Below are positions 16,711 through 25,867 of a DNA stretch of 27,506 nt, in pieces; within the stretch, counting starts at the first letter, position 1; each line of letters begins with the position of its first letter. The DNA is from CAWEFA01 sp963851385 (lineage in GTDB: Bacteria > Bacteroidota > Bacteroidia > Bacteroidales > DTGW01), in the NCBI GenBank assembly GCA_963851385.1, contig CAWKPE010000035.1:1-27506 (forward strand), written 5' to 3'. The notes below the pieces were generated by a model that saw nothing but the letters and a program-made list of their open reading frames with translations, was not told the origin of the DNA and searched no databases. The position numbers and the translations under genes were made by a program.

Positions 16711-18147
16711 TCATGGCTTCTTAACTGCCACGCTTCTATATACACAAGATTTTCTGACTCCATTTTTTCCCTGGGTGCTTTCTATCTGCAATTTCACATC
16801 ATATACACCTTCCTGGTAAAATATATGGTTTACCTCTTCTCCTATACCCTTATTTCCGTCGCCAAAATCCCAATAATATTTTGCAATTCTGAAATTTTTC
16901 ATGTTGCATTTCTTCGCATCAAGTTTAATTGCTTCACCTTCTATCGCAAAATCAGGAGCAGTAATAAAAGGTTGTTCACGCTCTTCAACAATATGATCAT
17001 AATGCGCCTGGTTAAAATAAACCTCACCGGTTAATGAATCAATTACATTAAGTTTAACAATATATTTTCCGGTTTTTGCGTAGCAATGCTCAACTTCCAA
17101 ACCTCTTATTTTAGTTCCGTCACCAAAGTCCCATTCATATTTCATACTTCCGGTAACATCGCCTTCAGACGTACCATTTTCATAAAACACATAACAAAAA
17201 GTATTCTTTTTTTGCGGTGTACAATTTTCAAATTCAGTAATAACAGACTTAAAAGAATAGATATCATCACTTTTGTTACGATTTGATGAAAAATAACCAG
17301 TTTGAAGATATTCATCTGCTATCAGGCCAAAGTCATCATAAACACTGTTAATAGGTTCTTTCATATTTTGCGGCTTAATCCATTTGTCTTCAATTTCCTG
17401 TGAAAAGAAGATGTCAAAACCACCTTTTGAATTCCATCCTTTTGAAGCGAAAAAAAGCCTGCCTGAACTATGAATGAATGGAAATGCTTCATTTTTATCA
17501 GAGTTAATATTGGGACCAAGGTTTTCCGGTTTAGACCATTTTCCATTTTTAAAATGCGTTACATAAATATCAAATCCTCCATAACCACCTGGCATGTCAG
17601 AAGCAAAATACATAGTTTTGCCATCTTCAGTTACAGTCGGGTGCATAACATTATATACACTGCTATTGTATTCAAAAGGTTTTATATTTGTCCATATACC
17701 ATTATTATATTCAGCAAAGAAAATTCCCACATTATTTCCTGGTTTGTTATAATTTCCAAATTTTTTAACCGAGTAAATGTTTCTTGTAAATGCCACTTCA
17801 TTATTACTATTAAAAAATGAAGCTGGTCCTTCATTGAAAAGAGTATTCAAGCTATTTGGCATTCTCTCAGGTGATTTCCACTTTTTGTTTTCTTTAATAC
17901 TTGTAAAATATAAATCAAATAATTTTTTTGCATTGTCCGAAGTATCACTATAACTGATAAGCACATCGTTTTTCCAATCAGCACAAAAGACAATTCCTTC
18001 AAGAAAATATGCAGGTGAAAATTCATCATAATCTGTTTTGCAAAATGGTAATTTTTCAATGGTATATTGGGGTTGACCATAAAAATTATTAGTTACCATT
18101 AGAATTGATGTAACCGAAAGATAGAATATGTTTAGAATTCTTTTCAT
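16711..18147 (-). CDS. PD40 beta-propeller protein with two C-terminal PKD domains
   Basis: A 478-residue exported protein with signal peptide MKRILNIFYLSVTSILMVTN. Residues ~50-300 hold PD40/WD40-like propeller repeats (EDGKTMYFASDMPGGYGGFD, SSGRLFFASKGWNSKGGFD, GYFSSNRNKSDDIYSF). Two PKD domains follow, each with WDFGDG (at 339-344 and 426-431) and the paired H-x(3-5)-G-x-Y end pattern. Relatives in Bacteroidota surface operons, such as PorE-like proteins, usually add an OmpA-type peptidoglycan-binding domain, which is missing here. It starts one base after the PorP/SprF-like gene ends, so it is co-translated with the surface protein. Likely role: periplasmic or surface accessory of that protein (inference). 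Confidence 0.85.
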   Translation of the reverse strand: MKRILNIFYLSVTSILMVTNNFYGQPQYTIEKLPFCKTDYDEFSPAYFLEGIVFCADWKNDVLISYSDTSDNAKKLFDLYFTSIKENKKWKSPERMPNSLNTLFNEGPASFFNSNNEVAFTRNIYSVKKFGNYNKPGNNVGIFFAEYNNGIWTNIKPFEYNSSVYNVMHPTVTEDGKTMYFASDMPGGYGGFDIYVTHFKNGKWSKPENLGPNINSDKNEAFPFIHSSGRLFFASKGWNSKGGFDIFFSQEIEDKWIKPQNMKEPINSVYDDFGLIADEYLQTGYFSSNRNKSDDIYSFKSVITEFENCTPQKKNTFCYVFYENGTSEGDVTGSMKYEWDFGDGTKIRGLEVEHCYAKTGKYIVKLNVIDSLTGEVYFNQAHYDHIVEEREQPFITAPDFAIEGEAIKLDAKKCNMKNFRIAKYYWDFGDGNKGIGEEVNHIFYQEGVYDVKLQIESTQGKNGVRKSCVYRSVAVKKP

Positions 18148-18148
18148 T

Positions 18149-19072
18149 CTAGAAATAGCGTGGATTAAAGGCTTTTATTTTATATGAAAATTCATACCTG
18201 ACAAATATCTCATGAGATGTATAATTAAAATTATTAATCTGGCTTCCTGAATAATCGAAAGTGTAACCAAAACGAAGCTGTGGATTCAATTGAATTTCGA
18301 ATGAACTTGATATTGCCTCATTAATCCTGTATGCTGCACCTAACCATAACTTATCGTTTAACAAAATAAAGTTCATGTTCAAGTCAAGTTGCTGTTCAAG
18401 TTTTGCATTATATTTCAATAAAACTGATGGTTTTATTTTGAAATTTCTTGAAAAATCAAATAAATAACCAGATGTTAACAAGTAGTTATAATTTGCCATA
18501 TCATTATAAATTGTATATCCCCCTCCAATTTTGCTTTCTTTGAAACTCAGCATATATGGAATAGAAAGGCCTGCAAAAATCTTCTGATTAGAATAGTAGA
18601 TACCAACACCAAAATTTGGTAATAGATAACTCTTGGTATTATCACTGAAAGCTCTATCTGGATTTTGATAAAGATCTAAATTTGACCAGTTATTATTCGT
18701 ATAATTTAAGCCAGCTTTAAGGCCAAAAGCCAGTTTACCTTTGCCAACCTTGATCCGGTATGCATAATTAAAATAAGCCTGGGTATTTGTTGTAGGTCCT
18801 GAGTTCTCGTTCACCAAGAGAAAACCCAAACCAACATGGACATTTTTGAGTGGTGCATGTGCACTAAAAGTTTCGTAAACAGGTGAACCTTCAAAGCCGG
18901 CCCACTGATCACGGTATAAAAAATTCAAACTCAACACTTCCCGGCTTCCTGAATATGCAGGATTAATAAGCAGACCATTGGAAATATATTCGCTAAATAT
19001 AGGTATGTACTGTGCTTTATTCAAAACCGGGCACAATACCATTAACAGCATTATTGTAAAATGTTTTTTCAC
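18149..19072 (-). CDS. PorP/SprF family type IX secretion system outer-membrane protein
   Basis: A 307-residue beta-barrel-like protein with signal peptide (about 1-20) and the family opening YIPIFSEYISNGLLINPAYS, then LNFLYRDQWAGFEGSPVYET and a long series of amphipathic strands to the terminal phenylalanine (FNPRYF). SprF-type PorP homologues bind type B C-terminal domains and are needed to export their cognate large surface protein. The neighbour just upstream carries exactly such a domain. The start is GTG, overlapping the upstream TAG in TAGTG, so the pair is translationally coupled. It is probably the dedicated partner of the large protein rather than the general PorP of the secretion machine. 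Confidence 0.92.
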   Translation of the reverse strand: MKKHFTIMLLMVLCPVLNKAQYIPIFSEYISNGLLINPAYSGSREVLSLNFLYRDQWAGFEGSPVYETFSAHAPLKNVHVGLGFLLVNENSGPTTNTQAYFNYAYRIKVGKGKLAFGLKAGLNYTNNNWSNLDLYQNPDRAFSDNTKSYLLPNFGVGIYYSNQKIFAGLSIPYMLSFKESKIGGGYTIYNDMANYNYLLTSGYLFDFSRNFKIKPSVLLKYNAKLEQQLDLNMNFILLNDKLWLGAAYRINEAISSSFEIQLNPQLRFGYTFDYSGSQINNFNYTSHEIFVRYEFSYKIKAFNPRYF

Positions 19073-22000
19073 TAACGTCTAATTACCAAATATCCTTTAT
19101 AAGTTCTTCCAATTACTTTCAGAATAAAGAAATAATTATCTTCAGGTAATGCGCTGCCATTATAATTGCCTGTCCAATCATTTTTATAATCATTAGATTG
19201 ATAAACTATTTTTCCCCATTTATTAAGAATTATTAGTTCAGCATTTTTGGTATACTCAAGTCCTTTAATATAAAATGTATCATTAACTGCATCACTATTA
19301 GGTGAAAAACCCTTAGGAACAATTATATCATCTGTAGTAACTGTCATGGTGTCACTAACAGATGGACAAGAACCATTAGAAATGGTCCAAATAAAATAGT
19401 TCTTACCTAACTTCAGGCTATCGACAAAAGTATTAGGATTGGTATGATCTTGAATATATATTGTATTGTCAGGAGAAGACCATGATGCGACACCAAATTT
19501 GGGAGCAGTAGCATTCATTGTTGTACGGAACATAAAACGACCTTCCTGATCATTACCAGCAGAAACCTTAATTGGCTGCATGAAAAAATTGATAATAATT
19601 GCAGCAGAACTTGTACATCCATTGTTGTTTTCTAACCAAGTAAATGTATATTTACCAGTGTCTGGTACCGTAACCGCAGGTTTTGGAGTAGCAGAACTAT
19701 CATTGAAATTAACATTTGAATTTGATTTCCATTTCCATATCCCTTTTCCAACCGAAGGATTAGCATTCAGTACTGTTTCAATTCCGCAGACCGAATCTTT
19801 TGTACCAGTTATATTAGCTTTCGGAACCTCAAATACTGATAATTTTCCTGAACCAGAAATTTGTTTTGCATTACAGCCATTACCATCAGTAACTGATAAT
19901 ATTTTGTAACTAAAATTTCCTGGAACGTTTGCCTGAAAAATTAAATCGTAATCTAATGTATCAATAATTGGAGACTGAAAGAGATCTATACCATTTGTAT
20001 ATTTAACATTAAACCCGTCTTTGCCGGTAAGAGTAAGATGGAGAGTATCATATAATCCTGCACAAAGACTATCATCGAAATTTGCCATATTTAAAGTCGG
20101 TAATTCATGAATATTTATAGTAAACACAACGGAAGTATCAATACAGCAATCTTGCAAACCAGATTTTACAATCCGCTTGAAGTATAATGTCACAGATGTT
20201 GTATCGGGTTGATAATTAATTGTATCATTTTTACCCGTTGCATCAGCCCATGTTGAGTTATTAAGGCTAATTTGCCATTTATAGCGGTAACTTCCATCAC
20301 CACCATTTGGCTTATGTCCTATGAGAGGATCTGGCGTAGAATCTCTGCAAACAAAATGATTAGAACTAATAGTATTACTACCGATTAATGGTAATACAGT
20401 AATCTTTAAAGTATCACTATAACTTGTGCAAATACCTGAAATAATTTTTCTACGTAAGTAAGTTGTCTGTAACAAATCATTTGGAAATTTATAACCTTGT
20501 TTAACTGTGTCACCTTGAGCAATATTCCAATTAATAATATTATTTGAAGCCTGCCATGTATAATTATAAGGTCCATTACCATCGGAAGGCAAACCGGCAA
20601 TTATAGTATCAGGCCGCTGGTTATAGCATATTATTGTATCATTAACAGCATCAGGATAAAGAATTAAATTGTTCTTAATATAAGGTCGAATCGTAATCTT
20701 AATAGTATTGCTAGTATCTTTACAGCAATAATTTGGACCTGAGCGTACAATACGTCTGAAATATAAAAAAGTAGTTGAATGCACTGATTCACCTGGATCA
20801 ATGATGCCTGGATTAAAAATTGTATCATTACTATCAGAAATTATTGCAATAGAATCCCAATTTGATCCATCAGAACTGTTCTCCCATTTGTAATTATAAT
20901 TTGTTTTATCGCCGCCATGAGGTTTAGTACCAACAAAATTATAAGGTATGGTTCTTCCGCAAATTATTTGTGTACCTGTGATAAGGTTATTCACAAGTGA
21001 ATCCAGTATGTTAATTGTAAGAATATTACTATTACTGATACAGGTATTACCTTCTCCTGAAAATACTTCTCGCCTGTAATACATAGTATCATTAATCAAT
21101 GACACTTTATAATACACTTTTGAGTTTAAAGATGCCGCATTGCTCCATGATAAAAGCGTATCAGTATTTTGTTGCCATAAATATTGATAAGTACCATTAC
21201 CACCTGTTAAAGATTGAATACTTCTTAAATAATGAGCAGTATCTCCCATTGAAACCCATTGAGTATTTCCAATTAAATTATTTTTTATCAGGGGTAAAAC
21301 TGTAATTTTTTCCACACTACTTGTATCAACACAAACACTTGAGGTAACAATACGACGGAATTTTGCGGTAGCATTTTGAACAGGTTGAAGCAAAGTATCG
21401 TTTGAACTTCCAGTAGTATCTTTCCAGCTGAGTGAACCAATGCTATCCTGCCATTGATAATTGAACACTCCATTTCCGCCCACTACTACTTTTGTTCCTT
21501 TTAACTTGGGAAATTGTATACCAGAACAAAGAGTATCCTGACCCAAAATACTTACCAAATTATTAGTAATAGCTGGCAGAACATTAACAGTTAAATATGT
21601 CGAAAGGCTGTCAATAATCGTATCATAAGCGACTATTGATTTTACAACCCGCTTAAAGTAAGTGGTAGTGAATAAAGCCTGGTACTGATACATGGTTGAA
21701 TCCCATGCATTAGGTATGGAATCCCAATTAATAGCGTTAGTACTTTTATACCATTTAAAAGAATAATATCCATTACCGCCCTTTGGCTTTGATGCATTAA
21801 AACGCTTTGGTATTTTACCGGCACATATTTTCTGATTTGGAGGCATAATATTAAATAAAACATCCTTGACTGGCATGACCAGGTTACTATAAGCATGGCC
21901 TGGACCTCCTGAACTATTAGAACGAGGTATACTAGCACTGCCTCTTGTTCCACCAGCATAATTGAGAGTGGCTGGTATTGTCAAACCACTATAATATATA

Positions 22001-23214
22001 TATCCTCCGCCACCTCCACCACCGGGTCCCGCAGTATCACTTAATAATTTTGTACTTCCACCATTTCCTCCATTTACATTGACAATCAAATTTCCAGAAA
22101 TTTGATTTATATCAAGAAAAATTGCTCCTCCGCCTCCACCTCCACCTGCGCCTGCATCTACAGGGACGGGATCTACAACCGATTCGCCATTTGATATTAT
22201 ATTAACATTCCCTTGAATTACGTTAGCAATCAATAAAACTATACCTCCACCATTACCACCCCTGGATGCATGAAAAGGAGATTTTTGAGCGCTGCTTCCT
22301 CCTCCGCCTCCAAATACAGCTCTTACGCCTGATTGGCTTAATAACCCTCCCTGTAGGGCATTTCCCCCATAACCCCTTGAACTAAGATTTGAAGCGCACT
22401 TGTTTGCTTCAATTCCTCCTGCGCCTCCATTTCCATAACTGGAACCTCCTCCTCCGCCTGATTGATAGCCATTTCCTCCGCCTCCACCGCTATATAAATT
22501 TTCTTTACCCCTCATGCACATAGAGTCAAAAATAACTACGGATTCTCCTTTCAAACCAGCACTATCTACTGCTCCATATGAAAAATTTCCCCTGTTATAA
22601 ACAGTATCTGATAAACTACATTTTAAACCGTTTGAATAAATATTTAGCGGATTACCTCCTTTAAAACCTTTACCGGTCAAGTCAATATTTGAATTCATAA
22701 CGAGTGTATCAACCATAATCGCTAATATTCCACCTTTTTCCTGTTTACTATCCCAGGGATCAGCACTTAAAGTAACGCTACTCGAAGGGGCAAATTTCAT
22801 AAAGGAAGCAACTTTAACGGCCTGCATAACATGTTCAGCTTTGTATTTTACCAAAGGATCAAAATTTAAAGCACTTGGAAGAATTATTGTATCTCCGAGC
22901 CCTGAAGCTATTATATTTGATATTATATGAAACTCAAAACGGCCGGAATACTGAGCACTCAAATATTGTCCATTACTATATCCATATCGCCAACTTGTAC
23001 CTTTAGCCTGATGTATAACAATGGTATCTCCTATGTTCAGAATACCGTGATCGTTCTTACTTATCACAAAAGAGTCAGGAGTTGTAGGATCGTAATTTAA
23101 TATAGCAGTTATATGAACATATTTATTTAATACAACTGTATCTCCAGCAGCTTTAACCCTGGCACAACATAACAAAATAATAGTGAATAACGATATTTCT
23201 TTAATAAGTTTCAA
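19072..23214 (-). CDS. Giant glycine-rich, Ig-repeat surface protein with type B gliding-motility C-terminal domain
   Basis: A 1380-residue protein, signal peptide ~1-23. Residues ~24-240 form a beta-rich leader domain. Residues ~240-440 are glycine-rich with several runs of five to seven Gly (SGGGGGNGYQ, GAGGGGGGGA). Residues ~452-1039 are six diverged tandem repeats of 94-106 residues. Two further Ig/PKD-like domains follow (~1040-1292). Residues ~1293-1380 are the CHU_C/TIGR04131 domain (VPKGFSPNSDAVNDTFYIKG, LIILNKWGKIVYQSNDYKND, ending GYLVIRR). This C-terminal signal sends proteins through the type IX system with a SprF-type partner, encoded next. A likely adhesin or gliding-type filament; the ligand is unknown. 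Confidence 0.9.
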   Translation of the reverse strand: MKLIKEISLFTIILLCCARVKAAGDTVVLNKYVHITAILNYDPTTPDSFVISKNDHGILNIGDTIVIHQAKGTSWRYGYSNGQYLSAQYSGRFEFHIISNIIASGLGDTIILPSALNFDPLVKYKAEHVMQAVKVASFMKFAPSSSVTLSADPWDSKQEKGGILAIMVDTLVMNSNIDLTGKGFKGGNPLNIYSNGLKCSLSDTVYNRGNFSYGAVDSAGLKGESVVIFDSMCMRGKENLYSGGGGGNGYQSGGGGGSSYGNGGAGGIEANKCASNLSSRGYGGNALQGGLLSQSGVRAVFGGGGGSSAQKSPFHASRGGNGGGIVLLIANVIQGNVNIISNGESVVDPVPVDAGAGGGGGGGAIFLDINQISGNLIVNVNGGNGGSTKLLSDTAGPGGGGGGGYIYYSGLTIPATLNYAGGTRGSASIPRSNSSGGPGHAYSNLVMPVKDVLFNIMPPNQKICAGKIPKRFNASKPKGGNGYYSFKWYKSTNAINWDSIPNAWDSTMYQYQALFTTTYFKRVVKSIVAYDTIIDSLSTYLTVNVLPAITNNLVSILGQDTLCSGIQFPKLKGTKVVVGGNGVFNYQWQDSIGSLSWKDTTGSSNDTLLQPVQNATAKFRRIVTSSVCVDTSSVEKITVLPLIKNNLIGNTQWVSMGDTAHYLRSIQSLTGGNGTYQYLWQQNTDTLLSWSNAASLNSKVYYKVSLINDTMYYRREVFSGEGNTCISNSNILTINILDSLVNNLITGTQIICGRTIPYNFVGTKPHGGDKTNYNYKWENSSDGSNWDSIAIISDSNDTIFNPGIIDPGESVHSTTFLYFRRIVRSGPNYCCKDTSNTIKITIRPYIKNNLILYPDAVNDTIICYNQRPDTIIAGLPSDGNGPYNYTWQASNNIINWNIAQGDTVKQGYKFPNDLLQTTYLRRKIISGICTSYSDTLKITVLPLIGSNTISSNHFVCRDSTPDPLIGHKPNGGDGSYRYKWQISLNNSTWADATGKNDTINYQPDTTSVTLYFKRIVKSGLQDCCIDTSVVFTINIHELPTLNMANFDDSLCAGLYDTLHLTLTGKDGFNVKYTNGIDLFQSPIIDTLDYDLIFQANVPGNFSYKILSVTDGNGCNAKQISGSGKLSVFEVPKANITGTKDSVCGIETVLNANPSVGKGIWKWKSNSNVNFNDSSATPKPAVTVPDTGKYTFTWLENNNGCTSSAAIIINFFMQPIKVSAGNDQEGRFMFRTTMNATAPKFGVASWSSPDNTIYIQDHTNPNTFVDSLKLGKNYFIWTISNGSCPSVSDTMTVTTDDIIVPKGFSPNSDAVNDTFYIKGLEYTKNAELIILNKWGKIVYQSNDYKNDWTGNYNGSALPEDNYFFILKVIGRTYKGYLVIRR
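20098..21861 (-). repeat. Six tandem Ig-like modules coding repeat within the surface protein
   Basis: Modules begin near residues 452, 550, 644, 741, 847 and 945. Most show NNL[IV] at the start, a Cys-containing loop, GG[ND]GxYxYxWQ, then [YF][FR][KR]R[IV]V[KR]SG and a closing [IV]TVLP-like strand. The fourth and sixth carry a CC pair before DTS. DNA identity is low, so the duplications are old. Confidence 0.8.
21895..22494 (-). repeat. Glycine-rich low-complexity coding tract
   Basis: Repeated CCTCC/GCCTCC/ACCACC words on the plus strand encode clusters of five to seven glycines separated by aromatic and serine residues. It stands out as GC-rich within AT-rich DNA, because glycine codons force G at two positions. 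Confidence 0.8.
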
Positions 23215-23269
23215 ATCTTACAGATTTGCATTCAATATATCTATAAAGCGTAAAAATAAGAAATTACGA

Positions 23270-23277
23270 CAAATTTA
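23270..23277 (-). promoter_or_regulatory. Candidate -7 promoter box for the surface-protein operon
   Basis: CAAATTTA on the plus strand is TAAATTTG on the minus strand, an exact TAnnTTTG match about 56 bases upstream of the 1380-residue gene. It lies in the 234-base region shared with the divergent histidine kinase. No clear -33 TTTG was found. Confidence 0.45.
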
Positions 23278-23434
23278 TAACAGTTAGTCTTTTAATTGTA
23301 ATGTTTAATTCCCAAAAAATAAAGTAGCAATTGTACAATAATAGAATTTATGCATCTTAAAAATCATTGATATTTAAGACTAATTGTTTAACACTCTTTA
23401 ACAAACAATCATTATCAAGCCCTTTATGATTCTT

Positions 23435-23442
23435 TATCTTTG
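23435..23442 (+). promoter_or_regulatory. -7 promoter box directly before the histidine kinase start
   Basis: TATCTTTG matches TAnnTTTG exactly and ends only 6 bases before the ATG at 23449. If used, transcription would begin at or next to the start codon, giving a leaderless or nearly leaderless message. Confidence 0.5.
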
Positions 23443-23448
23443 CTTAGT

Positions 23449-25047
23449 ATGAAAGAAAAAGTAATCTGGATATTAATTGCAATAGTATTAGCAACACTTA
23501 TAGGGCTTATTGGAATTCAGTCTTTTTGGATAGAAAATGCTTTTGATATAAAGGAAAAGCAATTTAAACAGCAGGTTAATATGGCTCTTTCTTCCATTGT
23601 TAATTCACTTCAAAAAGTAGAAACCGCACACCTTTTAATTAAGGAATTGAATTCACTGCCTAATGACTCTATTTATAATTTAAAGAATACGGTTAAGCAG
23701 AATAAACAAGTCGATGCCAAACAAAACAATACTAAATCTTTAAGTTTTTCAAAGGAAATTTATTTAAGTTCAAAAACTCCACAGGAACAATTTAAAGCTA
23801 AAATATCTGTAATTCCAGAACATAATCATAATGTCAACAAAAGTAATATAACTCAAAATGCAAATTCAGTAGTTGAGCTGAATAAGAAAGATTTGAAATA
23901 TTCCGATGTAAAAAGTATATACATAAAAACATTACGTAATAAACAAAAACTTATTGAAAATATCTTAAAAAAACTCACAAAAGCACATTTAAAGCTCGAG
24001 GATCGCGTTGATAAAAAAAATCTTGAAAGAATAATTGGAGCTGAATTAATACTTAACAGAATATCTATTCCATATCAATATGCTGTAAAGGATGAAGATG
24101 GTAATTTTATTTTTAAATCAGATAGCTTTAATGATATTAATAAAAATGTAAAATATATTGCAAGGTTGTTCCCAGAAGATATTTTTGATCAACCCTATTT
24201 TTTATCAATATATTTTCCTAACGAGAGCAATTATATTTTTCGTTCCGTTAGTTTTATTGTAATATCTTCAATAGTACTTACAGCAATAATAGTCATTATT
24301 ATCTTTTCAGCGATATACATAATTTACAAGCAGGAACGCCTTAACATAATTACCAACGACTTTATCAATAATATGACCCACGAATTGAAAACGCCAATTT
24401 CTACCATATCACTGGCTTCTCAATTACTAGGTGATAAAAATGTTTCAGGAGAAATAAAAAATATTGAACATATCTCAAAATTAATACAGGATGAAAGTAA
24501 AAGATTGGGACTACAAGTTGAAAAAGTATTGCAGATGGCAGTTTTTGAAGGATCTCTCTTTAAAATTTTACCAAGCAGAATTAATATAAATGTGTTGATC
24601 GATAATATATTGAATAATTTTTCAATTCAAATAAAAAATAAAAACGGGAAATTATTTAAGGAACTAAATGCTGCAAATCCTTTTGTATTGGTTGATGAAG
24701 TTCATATTACAAATGTCCTTATTAATTTATTGGATAATGCAATGAAATATTGCTTGATTGAACCGGTTATAATTATTTCAACCCGAAATCAAAACAATAA
24801 TGTAGTTATTGATGTTAAAGATAACGGTATTGGAATCGGTAAAGAAAATCAGAAAAAAATATTTGATAAATTCTATCGCGTACCAACAGGTAATATTCAT
24901 AATGTTAAAGGATTCGGACTTGGCTTGTCTTATGTAAAGAAAATTATTGACGCGCATAAAGGTGAAGTATCGCTTGATAGTAAAATTGGACAAGGCAGTA
25001 CTTTTACAATTTATTTGCCAAATGCAGAAATAACAAAACAAAATTAA
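23449..25047 (+). CDS. Membrane sensor histidine kinase
   Basis: A 532-residue kinase; ATG 23449 is preferred over an upstream TTG at 23440. Two membrane helices (~6-27 and ~269-293) frame a ~240-residue periplasmic sensor that is lysine/asparagine-rich and unlike a domain I know. The HisKA motif NNMTHELKTPISTISLASQL places the phosphorylated His at about 311. HATPase motifs follow: N box INLLDNAMKYC (~425-435), G1 DNGIGIG, F box KIFDKFYRVPTG and G2 GFGLGLSYVKKI. Domain order and the adjacent OmpR-type regulator resemble the RprX/RprY pair of Bacteroides, though orthology is not established. It diverges from the surface-protein operon, a possible target. Confidence 0.93.
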   Translation: MKEKVIWILIAIVLATLIGLIGIQSFWIENAFDIKEKQFKQQVNMALSSIVNSLQKVETAHLLIKELNSLPNDSIYNLKNTVKQNKQVDAKQNNTKSLSFSKEIYLSSKTPQEQFKAKISVIPEHNHNVNKSNITQNANSVVELNKKDLKYSDVKSIYIKTLRNKQKLIENILKKLTKAHLKLEDRVDKKNLERIIGAELILNRISIPYQYAVKDEDGNFIFKSDSFNDINKNVKYIARLFPEDIFDQPYFLSIYFPNESNYIFRSVSFIVISSIVLTAIIVIIIFSAIYIIYKQERLNIITNDFINNMTHELKTPISTISLASQLLGDKNVSGEIKNIEHISKLIQDESKRLGLQVEKVLQMAVFEGSLFKILPSRININVLIDNILNNFSIQIKNKNGKLFKELNAANPFVLVDEVHITNVLINLLDNAMKYCLIEPVIIISTRNQNNNVVIDVKDNGIGIGKENQKKIFDKFYRVPTGNIHNVKGFGLGLSYVKKIIDAHKGEVSLDSKIGQGSTFTIYLPNAEITKQN

Positions 25048-25075
25048 TATCTTTAATTTACTAAAATTCTATGCC

Positions 25076-25783
25076 ATGAACACACCAAAAACCAGGATAC
25101 TATTAGCTGAGGATGATGAGAATCTCGGATTGTTGCTAAAAGAATATCTGAAGGCCAGAAATTTTGAAGCAGAGCTTTTTTCCAATGGTGAAAAAGCGTT
25201 GAAAAGTTTTGAAAGAAACTCATATGATATTTGTGTTTTAGATGTCATGATGCCTGTTATGGATGGCTATTCAGTGGCCAAGGAAATAAGAAGGCTAAAA
25301 AGAGATACACCTATTATCTTCTTAACGGCTAAATCCATGAAAGAAGATGTTATAGAAGGTTTTTCCATTGGAGCCGATGATTATATAGCTAAACCATTTA
25401 GTATGGAAGAATTAATTTTCAGGATTGAAGCTATTTTACGACGAACCAAGAGTAACCTAAATATTGAAAAGAAGGTATTTCAACTTGGAGCATATAATTT
25501 TGATTACGAAAGGCAAATACTCTCGTTTGGTGACAGAACTCAAAAACTTACAACCAAAGAATCTGACTTATTAAAGCTTTTATGCGATAATCAAAATGCT
25601 ATTCTTGAAAGAAATTATGCTTTAAAGTCTATCTGGATCGATGATAATTATTTCAATGCACGAAGCATGGATGTTTATATTACTAAACTTAGAAAATATT
25701 TGAAAGACGAACCGGGAATCCAAATTTTAAATATTCATGGAAAGGGATTTAAATTGATTGTTCCCGTTGCCCAGCAAAGTTAA
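25076..25783 (+). CDS. OmpR/PhoB-family response regulator
   Basis: A 235-residue regulator. The receiver domain has the acidic pair LLAEDDEN (Asp13-Asp14 region), phospho-acceptor Asp56 in CVLDVMMPVMDG, Thr85 (FLTAK) and Lys107 (YIAKPF). The C-terminal winged helix (~135-230) shows LTTKESDLLKLLCDNQNAIL and SMDVYITKLRKYLKDEPGIQ, ending with the wing HGKGFKL. It starts 28 bases after the kinase, so the two form one operon. Looks like RprY-type regulators of Bacteroidota. Confidence 0.94.
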   Translation: MNTPKTRILLAEDDENLGLLLKEYLKARNFEAELFSNGEKALKSFERNSYDICVLDVMMPVMDGYSVAKEIRRLKRDTPIIFLTAKSMKEDVIEGFSIGADDYIAKPFSMEELIFRIEAILRRTKSNLNIEKKVFQLGAYNFDYERQILSFGDRTQKLTTKESDLLKLLCDNQNAILERNYALKSIWIDDNYFNARSMDVYITKLRKYLKDEPGIQILNIHGKGFKLIVPVAQQS

Positions 25784-25867
25784 GTCAAAGAGTAGAAAAA
25801 AAATTTGCAGATAATTATTTTGTATTTTAACTAATTTCCTGATTTTAATCAGCCAAATTACTTTAAC

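Noticed and set aside
21895..22494. CRISPR-like or tandem DNA repeat in the CCTCC-rich tract
   Set aside because: There are no regular repeat/spacer units; the pattern follows glycine codons inside a long open frame.
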